From: Methanobrevibacter sp.
Lineage (GTDB): Archaea; Methanobacteriota; Methanobacteria; Methanobacteriales; Methanobacteriaceae
Length of the DNA stretch: 15,423 nt
Reading direction: 5' to 3'
Assembly (NCBI GenBank): GCA_017652345.1
Contig: JAGCBE010000457.1
Span: forward strand, 1 to 15,423
Below, one piece after another: positions 1-6,785 of this stretch. Numbering within the stretch: the first letter of the stretch is position 1; each line of letters opens with the position of its first letter. Below the pieces are notes generated by a model. The model worked only from the letters and a program-made list of their open reading frames with translations. It made no database searches and had not been told where the DNA came from. The translations under genes and the position numbers were made by a program.

Positions 1-1
1 G

Positions 2-2047
2 ATTGATGAAATAATTGATTTCTTATTTGGTCTAAAAATGACCATTCTTTCAGCCATATTTCTCGCTATCGCTGTTATTTTTATGATACTTGGAATTGAC
101 ACTCCAATTTACTTAAACCCTGCATGGGGTGCGGTAATAATTAGCGGTATTCCAATGTTATTATTGGCTATGACCAGATTGATCCGTGAAAAGTGGATTT
201 CATCTGCACTTCTTATTGCAATAGCTATGGTAGCATCACTACTCATTGGTGAGATATTTGCAGCAGGTGAAGTTGCATGGATTATGGCTTTAGGTGCTCT
301 TTTAGAAGACTGGACAGTTGAAAGAGCTAAAAAAGGTTTAAGAAATCTTATTAATTTAACTCCGCAAACAGGTAGGAGAATTGTTGATGATAAGGAAGAA
401 ATGATTTCTGTAGATGAAATTAAGATTGGAGATATCTTAAGAATCCTTCCTGGTGAAAGCGTACCTGTTGACGGTGAGATTATACAAGGTAGTTCATCTC
501 TTGACCAATCAATTATGACTGGTGAATCACTTCCAATCGATAAGGAAATAGGGGATGAGGTATTTTGCGGTACCATGAATTTGTATGGTGCAATTGATAT
601 TAAAGCAACCAGTTTAGGTGAAAACTCTTCACTTCAAAAATTAATTGATCTTGTAAAGGCAGCTGATGAAAAGCAAGCTCCTACTCAAAGAATTGCAGAT
701 AAATGGGCTACATGGCTTGTTCCTGTAGCATTGTTCATTGCAATTGCGGCATGGCTCGTTACAGGAAATATTGAAAGAGGAGTAACAGTGCTTGTAGTGT
801 TCTGTCCATGTGCATTGATACTTGCTACACCAACAGCTATTATGGCAGCTATTGGCCAGGCAACAAAATATGGTGTTCTTATCAAATCCGGTGAAGCACT
901 TGAGACATTAGGTGGATTGAATACTTTAGTATTTGATAAAACTGGTACTTTAACTTACGGTAATTTAGCAGTTTCAGATATTATCTCCTTGAAAGATGAT
1001 TTAGATGAAATGGATGTTTTGAAGATTGTTGCTTCTTGTGAGAAATTAAGTGAGCATCCATTGGCTAAAGCTATTGTTGAAAAAGCAAAAGAAGCTGAAA
1101 TTGATATTGAAGATCCACTAGACTTTAAAATGTATCCTGGAAAAGGGGTAAGTTGTAAAAATTCTTTTGGTCATGTATATGCAGGAAACTCCAAATTTCT
1201 TTCAGAAAACAACCTTGATGTTAATGTTGATTCTCAATTGAATCAATTGAAACATGAAGGAAAAGCTTCAATTATAATTGCATTAAATGGGGAGATAATA
1301 GGTTTAATCGGATTATCTGATGTAATACGTGAAGATTCTAAAGACATGATTCAAGACTTGCATGATTTAGGAACTGAAACCATATTGCTTACAGGGGATA
1401 ATACTGAAACTGCTAATTATTTTGCTTCCCAAGTTGGAATTGGAAAGGTATATGGTAATTTGCTTCCTCAGGAAAAGCTTGCTTGGATTGAAAAGCTCAA
1501 AAATGAAGGCAAAAAGGTTTGTATGATTGGGGATGGTGTAAACGATGCACCTGCACTTAAAACCGCAGATGTAAGTGTAGCAATGGGCTCTGTTGGTAGT
1601 GATGTTGCAATTGAAGCTGCAGACATTGCACTTTTAGGTGATGATATCGGTAAAATCCCTTATCTTAAAAAGCTCTCAAATTCAACATTGTTTACTATTA
1701 AAGCAAATATCATCATTTCCATGACAATCAATGCAGTAGCTATTGTCTGTTCTGTTTTAGGACTATTGAATCCTGTAACCGGTGCTATTGTTCACAATGC
1801 AGGATCTTGTCTTGTAGTGCTTAATGCAGCATTGCTCTATGACAGAAAATTTGATGATTCAATTAAGAAAATAGATACTGAAAATGTGGAACATTCCCAT
1901 TATCACTTCCATAATGATGGTGAGCATTCCCATTCACATGATGGTATTAAGATAATTGATGAAATCAAAACAGATAATGGAATAAAGCATATGCATATTC
2001 ATAAGCATGCTTTAAACAGACAAAGTTGTGAAACCTATCACAACTAA
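2..2047 (+). CDS. Heavy-metal translocating P1B-type ATPase, 5' end outside the window
   Basis: ATP-driven export of a transition metal across the cytoplasmic membrane. Numbering from the ATG at 38, I see actuator TGES (161-164), the membrane metal site CPC (256-258), the phosphorylated Asp in DKTGT (D300), the SEHP motif of P1B pumps (H340-P341), TGD (452-454) and GDGVND (498-503). The tail after residue 610 has 12 His in about 50 residues, probably a metal-binding regulatory end. The last membrane segment has HNAGS (586-590) where zinc pumps have an Asp, so the metal is uncertain; a manganese- or iron-like specificity is possible. The frame is open to base 2 and the ATG at 38 has no Shine-Dalgarno, unlike most other genes here, so the real start, perhaps with a soluble metal-binding domain, probably lies upstream. 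The family is certain; the metal is not. Confidence 0.9.
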   Translation: MDEIIDFLFGLKMTILSAIFLAIAVIFMILGIDTPIYLNPAWGAVIISGIPMLLLAMTRLIREKWISSALLIAIAMVASLLIGEIFAAGEVAWIMALGALLEDWTVERAKKGLRNLINLTPQTGRRIVDDKEEMISVDEIKIGDILRILPGESVPVDGEIIQGSSSLDQSIMTGESLPIDKEIGDEVFCGTMNLYGAIDIKATSLGENSSLQKLIDLVKAADEKQAPTQRIADKWATWLVPVALFIAIAAWLVTGNIERGVTVLVVFCPCALILATPTAIMAAIGQATKYGVLIKSGEALETLGGLNTLVFDKTGTLTYGNLAVSDIISLKDDLDEMDVLKIVASCEKLSEHPLAKAIVEKAKEAEIDIEDPLDFKMYPGKGVSCKNSFGHVYAGNSKFLSENNLDVNVDSQLNQLKHEGKASIIIALNGEIIGLIGLSDVIREDSKDMIQDLHDLGTETILLTGDNTETANYFASQVGIGKVYGNLLPQEKLAWIEKLKNEGKKVCMIGDGVNDAPALKTADVSVAMGSVGSDVAIEAADIALLGDDIGKIPYLKKLSNSTLFTIKANIIISMTINAVAIVCSVLGLLNPVTGAIVHNAGSCLVVLNAALLYDRKFDDSIKKIDTENVEHSHYHFHNDGEHSHSHDGIKIIDEIKTDNGIKHMHIHKHALNRQSCETYHN

Positions 2048-2060
2048 TTTTTTCTTTTTT
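2024..2060 (+). terminator. Hairpin plus T-tract spanning the P-type ATPase stop codon
   Basis: AGTTGTGA (2024-2031) pairs perfectly with TCACAACT (2038-2045) around a 6-nt loop, followed at once by TTTTTTCTTTTTT (2048-2060). The stem runs into the TAA at 2045-2047. It looks like a bacterial intrinsic terminator, although archaeal RNA polymerase mainly needs the U-tract. Confidence 0.6.
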
Positions 2061-2160
2061 ATTAATTCTTATTTTTTCTTTCCCTACTCTTTTTATTTTA
2101 ATTATTCATCCTTTTCTTTTCTTTTCTTTAACCGATTATAAAAATTTATTAATATTAAAG

Positions 2161-2202
2161 TTTATACTAATTATAACAATGTTTTAAATAATTCGAATTA
2201 TT
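2161..2202 (+). promoter_or_regulatory. TATA box and palindrome upstream of the C_GCAxxG_C_C gene
   Basis: TTTATACT (2161-2168) resembles an archaeal box A and would place the start of transcription near 2190. Exactly there sits a perfect 16-bp palindrome, AATAATTCGAATTATT (2187-2202). A dimeric repressor bound there would block initiation. AT-rich DNA yields palindromes by chance, so the operator role is inference. Confidence 0.4.
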
Positions 2203-2237
2203 CAAAATTTGATTTAAATTAGTTGTGAGGGATTATT

Positions 2238-2630
2238 ATGGAATTGGATTCAAATGAAGTAGTAAAAAAAATTGAAGAGTACAGAGAGGATTACAGTTGT
2301 TCACAAGCAACTCTTATGGGAATCTGTGAAGTTGCAGGTATGCCTACTGAAGAATTGGCTCTTCTTGCTAAAGGATTCTCTGGAGGTATTGGAGGAACTT
2401 TCTCTGAAGGTACATGTGGTGCTGTAACTGGTGCAGTTATGGCTTTAGGATTTTTAGGGGCAGATGAAAAGCAAATTGCATCAGCTAGTAAAAAAATATT
2501 TAATGAATTTAAGGATGAGTACGAATCTGTGACCTGCGGATACATTTCAAAAGATGGTGATGACAAGTCTCCTTGTGTTGAAGTATGTTTATTTGCAGGT
2601 GAAAAGGTTTGTGAATACCTAAAAGAATAA
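2238..2630 (+). CDS. C_GCAxxG_C_C family redox protein
   Basis: A 130-residue soluble protein of the C_GCAxxG_C_C family, named for its conserved cysteine pattern and presumed redox-active or metal-binding; no firm biochemical role is known. The signature is visible: C21, C30, the central GTCGAVTG (C60), then C100, C113, C117 and C125. A glycine-rich stretch, GFSGGIGGTF (46-55), precedes the central Cys. Start: GAGGG at 2227-2231 lies 11 nt before the ATG, the spacing most genes here use. The gene stands alone, with its own TATA-like box upstream and a perfect hairpin terminator overlapping its stop. Proteins of this family often sit beside metal or redox genes; here a metal pump precedes it, but the two are separated by a terminator. 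Confidence 0.85.
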   Translation: MELDSNEVVKKIEEYREDYSCSQATLMGICEVAGMPTEELALLAKGFSGGIGGTFSEGTCGAVTGAVMALGFLGADEKQIASASKKIFNEFKDEYESVTCGYISKDGDDKSPCVEVCLFAGEKVCEYLKE

Positions 2631-2654
2631 TATTTTCATATTATTCCCTTTTTT
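2625..2654 (+). terminator. Perfect 9-bp hairpin plus T-tract at the end of the redox gene
   Basis: GAATAATAT (2625-2633) pairs with ATATTATTC (2638-2646) around the loop TTTC, followed by CCTTTTTT (2647-2654). The stop codon TAA (2628-2630) is inside the left arm. Further T-rich DNA follows. Confidence 0.6.
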
Positions 2655-2870
2655 GATTATTTTTAATTAATATTTATTTATTTTTTATTATTTTCTTATT
2701 ATATTATTTTCTTATTTTATTATTTAATTATTATTTTATGCTTTTTATCTAATTTTTTCTATTTTTTTCAATTATTTTTATATTTAACCTGGTTTTGTAT
2801 TACTTTTTTTATTTTTAAGCATTTTTATTAATACTTTTTTATTACTTTTTCACTAATTTTTTTCAAATAA

Positions 2871-2898
2871 GTAATACTTTTTTAGATTAATGTATTAC
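2871..2898 (+). promoter_or_regulatory. NikR-like operator 1, upstream of the TATA box
   Basis: GTAATAC (2871-2877), 14 nt, GTATTAC (2892-2898): a perfect 7+7 inverted repeat, 28 bp overall, with half-site centres 21 bp apart (two helical turns). The E. coli NikR operator GTATGA-N16-TCATAC has the same 28-bp length and starts and ends with the same GTA/TAC. It ends just before the TATA box, over the expected TFB-binding element. NikR as the binder is inference. Confidence 0.6.
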
Positions 2899-2899
2899 A

Positions 2900-2907
2900 T
2901 TTATATA
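2900..2907 (+). promoter_or_regulatory. TATA box of the nickel transporter operon
   Basis: TTTATATA matches the methanogen box A consensus. It predicts a transcription start near 2930 and a leader of about 100 nt before the ATG at 3032. It lies between two operator-like inverted repeats. Confidence 0.6.
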
Positions 2908-2929
2908 CTTTAAAGTCATATTTATATTT

Positions 2930-2957
2930 GTAATATCTTTTTTAAAATTAGTATTAC
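2930..2957 (+). promoter_or_regulatory. NikR-like operator 2, over the predicted transcription start
   Basis: GTAATAT (2930-2936), 14 nt, GTATTAC (2951-2957): the same geometry as operator 1 with one mismatch in the left half. It begins where transcription is expected to start. Its right half can instead pair, in RNA, with GTAATACTA at 2982-2990 to form a 9-bp stem (2949-2990). Confidence 0.55.
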
Positions 2958-3031
2958 TTTTTTTGAATTTTGTTTAAAATAGTAATACTAGGGGATGTTA
3001 TTTTTTTTAAGTAATTTAACGAGGAAATTAT

Positions 3032-4654
3032 ATGGATAGAAAGATTTTAGTCGGTTCTGTAATTGTATTAATCGCAATTATCAGCGTAGGTTCTGCTTCT
3101 GCAGGCTGGTTTGACTTTTTAACAGGAGGATCTGAACATGCTCCTGATGAGTTAATCACTTGTGTAGCAGCACACGGTGAAGAACCGGAGTTCGGTTTTG
3201 ACCCAATGCACGGTTGGGGATACCACGATTCCGGAACAGACCCATTAATTCAAAGTACAATTCTGAAAAGGAATGCAGATAACGAATTTGTAAATGACTT
3301 GGCAACAGATTATGAAATATCTAGTGATTTGAAAACATATACTGTAACCATTCGTGATGATGTAAAATTCACAGATGGTTCCAAATTAACCGCTAAAGAT
3401 GTAGCATTCTCCTACAACACTGCTAAAGAGTTTGGAGAAGGTGCAGACTTAACCCATATGGAAGAAGCTAAAGCAGATGGAGATAAAGTAGTCTTTACTC
3501 TTGATCAACCGGATTCCACATTCATCAACAAATTGACTGATGTGGGTATCGTTCCAGAAGCTACTTATGACAATGCAACATACGGTCAAAACCCAATCGG
3601 TTCTGGACCTTATAAATTAGCTCAATGGGACAAAGGTCAACAATTCATCTTAGAGAAAAACCCTGATTACTATGGTGAAGAACCTTACTTCAACAAAATT
3701 ACTAACCTCTTCCTTGACCCTGATGCAGCATTTGCAGCAGTTAAAAATGGAGATGTTGACATTGCTGAAGTAGCAGTAGCATATGCAGATGAAAAAATCG
3801 ATGGTTACCACATGGAATACTTCGATTCCATTGATGTACGTGGTGTTTCCTTACCAACCACAATGGATGAAGGAGAAACAAGTGAAGATGGTATTGCAAT
3901 CGGTAACAATGTAACTGGAGACCCAGCTGTTAGACAAGCTTTAGCTATTGGTATTGACAGACAAGAATTATTAGACGGTGCATTAAACGGATATGGTAAT
4001 GTATCCTACACTGGTGTGGCTGACCAATTACCATGGGCATTTGATGCCGGATACAAAGATGGTCAAGTAGATCAAGCAAAAACCATTCTTGAACAAGCAG
4101 GATGGAAAGACACTGATGGTGACGGTATCAGAGAAAAAGACGGTCAAAGAGCTGAATTCACTGTATACTATAAAGCATCCGCAGTTGAAAGACAAGCAAT
4201 TGCAGTAACTTTAGCAGAGCAAGCAAAAGATTTAGGTATTGAAATCACCCCTAAAGGTGCAAGCTGGGACGAAATTGACCCAGACAAATACAGTCAAGGA
4301 GTTGTATGGGGATTCGGTTCTGCAGATCCATACTCAATTGAGCACCAATACGGTTCAGATGTCGCTTGTGTAGGTTATGATAACCCAGGAAATCTTAAAG
4401 ATTCTGCTGTAGATGCATTAATTGATACAGCAATGGCTCAACCTGCCGATGCTTCCTACAGTACTTGGAAGCAAGCTGCAAAACAAGCTACTTCCCACAA
4501 TTCATTCTTATGGATTGGTACTATGGACTACACTTACTTTGTAAGTGATGACTTAGACATTTCCAACAGTACTCACCTTATCTACCCACACGGTGGAGAC
4601 ATTTGGGGTAACATCTACGACTGGAAACGTCTTGAAACAAATGAAACTGCATAA
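3032..4654 (+). CDS. nikA: Nickel/peptide-class ABC transporter substrate-binding protein (NikA-like)
   Basis: Extracellular family 5 solute-binding protein (SBP_bac_5), 540 residues, that captures substrate for the downstream permease. Residues 1-24 form a signal peptide ending SASA; there is no lipobox Cys and no C-terminal membrane segment, so retention may rely on an uncleaved N-terminal helix. Family hallmarks are NPIGSGPYKLAQW, then the NPDYY stretch, and later DPAVRQALAIGIDR. Start: GAGG at 3021-3024 lies 11 nt before the ATG. It is first in a nikABCDE-order cluster, followed by two hairpins before nikB, consistent with more transcript for this part. C-ending codons (TTC, TAC, AAC, ATC) are visibly commoner than in the permease genes, suggesting high expression. 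The nickel assignment rests mainly on the NikR-like operators; a di- or oligopeptide is the alternative. Confidence 0.7.
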   Translation: MDRKILVGSVIVLIAIISVGSASAGWFDFLTGGSEHAPDELITCVAAHGEEPEFGFDPMHGWGYHDSGTDPLIQSTILKRNADNEFVNDLATDYEISSDLKTYTVTIRDDVKFTDGSKLTAKDVAFSYNTAKEFGEGADLTHMEEAKADGDKVVFTLDQPDSTFINKLTDVGIVPEATYDNATYGQNPIGSGPYKLAQWDKGQQFILEKNPDYYGEEPYFNKITNLFLDPDAAFAAVKNGDVDIAEVAVAYADEKIDGYHMEYFDSIDVRGVSLPTTMDEGETSEDGIAIGNNVTGDPAVRQALAIGIDRQELLDGALNGYGNVSYTGVADQLPWAFDAGYKDGQVDQAKTILEQAGWKDTDGDGIREKDGQRAEFTVYYKASAVERQAIAVTLAEQAKDLGIEITPKGASWDEIDPDKYSQGVVWGFGSADPYSIEHQYGSDVACVGYDNPGNLKDSAVDALIDTAMAQPADASYSTWKQAAKQATSHNSFLWIGTMDYTYFVSDDLDISNSTHLIYPHGGDIWGNIYDWKRLETNETA

Positions 4655-4709
4655 ATTGTTAAAAATTTAATGCAAGTGAAATTGTAAAATTAAAAATTAT
4701 TAATATAAA

Positions 4710-4738
4710 ATGGTTTATTTATAATAAATCATTTTTTT
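4710..4738 (+). terminator. Hairpin plus T-tract after the binding-protein gene
   Basis: ATGGTTTATT (4710-4719) pairs with AATAAATCAT (4723-4732), one G-U wobble, around a 3-nt loop, followed by T's to 4738. It lies 56 nt after the stop of the binding-protein gene. It may be a partial terminator or a 3' stabilising structure within the operon. Confidence 0.5.
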
Positions 4739-4772
4739 AATAATTTTTTGATATTCCAAGTATTTTAGAATC

Positions 4773-4833
4773 ATTTAAAGAATTTTTTAAGATTTTTGAG
4801 TAATTTTTTAAAAGATTCTTTAAATAATTTTTT
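4773..4833 (+). terminator. Long second hairpin between the binding-protein and permease genes
   Basis: The 18-nt arms at 4773-4790 and 4808-4825 pair along their whole length in RNA with a single U-G wobble and a 17-nt loop, and a run of six T's follows (4828-4833). It could attenuate read-through into the permease genes or protect the upstream transcript's 3' end. Confidence 0.5.
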
Positions 4834-4932
4834 AATTATTTATCCTGCATTTTTTATAATTTTTAAGAATTAAAATGATTTTTAAGGATTTTAAAGTATT
4901 TTCATACTTATTTTTTTAATAGATTATATGGG

Positions 4933-5928
4933 TTGATTAAAATTAATAGTAAGAATTTAGCTAAATTTTTAGGATTGAAAGTAGTGAGATTAATAATTTT
5001 ATTAATCGTTATAGCTGCTATCAGTTTTATAATGATACAAATGTCCCCTATTGATCCTGTTAGAGCTTATTTAGGACAACGGATTGTTAGTCAAGAGCAA
5101 TTGGCCATTATGGGAGAATATTGGGGAACTAATTTATCTTTAGGTGAAAGAGTAATGGGTTGGCTTTCAACTTTAGCTACTGGAAGCATGGGCTTTTCAT
5201 TGATTTATCGAGTTCCTGTAACAGAAGTTATTGTACAGAAATTCACAGCTTCATTAACTCTTATGGCAACTTCCTGGGTAATATCAGGAATCTTTGGTTT
5301 TGGATTAGGTGTACTTGCCGGTGCTAAAGAAGGCACTTGGATTGATAAGGCAATTAAAACCTACAGTTATGTATTACAATCTTCACCTACCTTTTGGATA
5401 GGGTTGGTGCTGTTAATGTTATTTTCAGTTTACTTGGGTTGGTTCCCAATAGGCCTTTCTGTACCTATTGGCCAATTGTCTGATACTGTAACCTTTTGGC
5501 AATGGTTATACAGATTGATATTGCCTGCAGTGACTTTAAGTATTGTAGGAATAGCTTCCTTAACAATGTTCACAAGAGACAAGCTTATTCAAGTGAAAAA
5601 AAGTGATTATTTCTTGTTTGCACAAGCAAGAGGTGAAAGCTTTTGGGGAATAATCAAAAATCACGGAATAAGAAATATTTTGCTTCCAGCTATTTCCATC
5701 CAATTCTTGTCATTTAATGAGTTGTTTGGAGGAACCATTCTTGTAGAACAAGTATTTGCATATCCTGGAATCGGACAGGCAACTGTCGCTGCTGGTTTAA
5801 GGTCTGATGTTCCATTATTGCTTGGTATTGTGATTATCAGTGCAATCTTTGTATTTACTGGAAACCTTATTGCAGATATAATTTATAAATATGTTGATCC
5901 AAGATTACGAGGTGAGGATGATGAGTGA
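4933..5928 (+). CDS. nikB: ABC transporter permease, NikB/DppB-like
   Basis: First of two membrane permeases (331 residues) that form the nickel/peptide channel. A first helix (about residues 18-37) leads into MSPIDPVRAYLG, the usual N-terminal pattern of DppB/NikB, and about five more helices follow. The ATPase-docking EAA loop is visible around residues 226-253 (FAQARGES...ILLP). The start is TTG with no Shine-Dalgarno at the usual 10-12 nt distance; the ATG at 4928 reads only ATG-GGT-TGA. Weak initiation would fit a permease made in lower amount than its binding protein. The last 8 bp overlap the next gene, so the two are probably translationally coupled. Nickel rather than peptide specificity is inferred from the operators. 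Confidence 0.75.
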   Translation: MIKINSKNLAKFLGLKVVRLIILLIVIAAISFIMIQMSPIDPVRAYLGQRIVSQEQLAIMGEYWGTNLSLGERVMGWLSTLATGSMGFSLIYRVPVTEVIVQKFTASLTLMATSWVISGIFGFGLGVLAGAKEGTWIDKAIKTYSYVLQSSPTFWIGLVLLMLFSVYLGWFPIGLSVPIGQLSDTVTFWQWLYRLILPAVTLSIVGIASLTMFTRDKLIQVKKSDYFLFAQARGESFWGIIKNHGIRNILLPAISIQFLSFNELFGGTILVEQVFAYPGIGQATVAAGLRSDVPLLLGIVIISAIFVFTGNLIADIIYKYVDPRLRGEDDE

Positions 5929-6772
5929 GATGCCATGGTACAATAAAGGATTATTCAGTTCATTGAACTTAAGGCAAAAGACTCTTTTGACCATTGGGCT
6001 TACTGGGTTGATTTTATTGGTTATTTTCATTTGCGGATGGATGACTAATGCTAATTTACCAACAGACTTTTCTATAAAAATGCAAGCTCCTTCATTGTTA
6101 CATCCTTTTGGTACTGATTGGATGGGAAGGGACATGTTTACCCGTACAATAAAAGGTTTGAGCTTAAGTATTGTCATTGGTATCGGTGCATCAGTAATTT
6201 CAAGCATAATAGCTACTATTTTAGCATTTCTTGCAAGTGCAAATAAATGGTTGGATGAGGCAGTTTCTTGGGCAATTGACTTGTTTGCATCCATTCCTCA
6301 TATATTATTGCTTATGATGATATCAATCGCATTGGGTAAAGGTGCATTCGGTGTAATTATGGCTGTAGCATTTTCTCACTGGGTTAACTTAACTAGAGTA
6401 CTTAGGGCAGAAGTATTGCAAATCAACACATCTGAATATGTTGCTTTATCCAATAGATTAGGTAGAAGCAAGTTATGGATCGCAAAAGAGCATATTTTGC
6501 CTTTAGTAATATCTCAAATATTTGTAGGAACCTTGCTTGTATTCCCTCATGCAATTATGCACGAAGCAAGTATAACATTCTTAGGATTTGGGTTATCACC
6601 ACATGAGCCAGCTATTGGTATTATCTTATCCGAATCAATGTCTTATCTTGCAATGGGTGCTTGGTGGTTAGCATTCTTCCCAGGTCTTGCATTATTGATT
6701 GTAGTATTGTTGTTTGATATTATTGGAGATAATTTAAAACGCTTGCTTGACCCTGGAGAGGCAAATAACTAG
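5921..6772 (+). CDS. nikC: ABC transporter permease, NikC/DppC-like
   Basis: Second permease subunit, 283 residues. It has an N-terminal helix (about 22-40) and then HPFGTDWMGRDMFTR (61-75), the signature segment of DppC/NikC proteins, which sits just before the core permease domain. The EAA loop is at about residues 172-194 (EYVALSNRLG...HILP). Start choice: GAGGTGA at 5909-5915 is a strong Shine-Dalgarno with the ATG at 5921 at the right distance; the ATG at 5918 is possible, while an in-frame ATG at 5891 lies upstream of that site and deep inside nikB. It overlaps nikB by 8 bp and is 13 bp from nikD, a tightly packed operon. Confidence 0.8.
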   Translation: MSEMPWYNKGLFSSLNLRQKTLLTIGLTGLILLVIFICGWMTNANLPTDFSIKMQAPSLLHPFGTDWMGRDMFTRTIKGLSLSIVIGIGASVISSIIATILAFLASANKWLDEAVSWAIDLFASIPHILLLMMISIALGKGAFGVIMAVAFSHWVNLTRVLRAEVLQINTSEYVALSNRLGRSKLWIAKEHILPLVISQIFVGTLLVFPHAIMHEASITFLGFGLSPHEPAIGIILSESMSYLAMGAWWLAFFPGLALLIVVLLFDIIGDNLKRLLDPGEANN

Positions 6773-6785
6773 ATTAGGTGGTATT

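Larger units (their letters stand above)
2631..3031. other. 401-nt gene-free region before the nickel transporter
   Basis: Very AT-rich. After the terminator comes low-complexity DNA with a 14-bp sequence repeated at 2687-2700 and 2703-2716, which is probably replication slippage. From 2797 on, copies of GTATTAC or its complement GTAATAC appear repeatedly: 2797-2803, 2871-2877, 2892-2898, 2951-2957 and 2982-2988, with one-mismatch copies at 2828-2834, 2839-2845 and 2930-2936. The promoter and operators of the transporter are listed separately. No small ORF of note was seen. Confidence 0.8.

Noticed and set aside
109..576. 155-residue frame on the - strand opposite the P-type ATPase
   Set aside because: Antisense shadow of a conserved coding region with no start signal or recognisable domain. 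The same applies to the other - strand frames, at 685-885, 2291-2566, 5905-6294, 8085-8297, 8209-8406, 9453-9665, 10967-11170, 13438-13728, 14168-14518 and 14671-14910.
2685..2720. Short repeats in T-rich spacer as a possible CRISPR or att site
   Set aside because: Only two copies, low complexity, no spacer structure, no integrase nearby; slippage explains them.
4928..4936. Tiny ATG-GGT-TGA frame overlapping the TTG start of nikB
   Set aside because: Could in principle be a start-stop leader, but it has no Shine-Dalgarno and three codons arise easily by chance.
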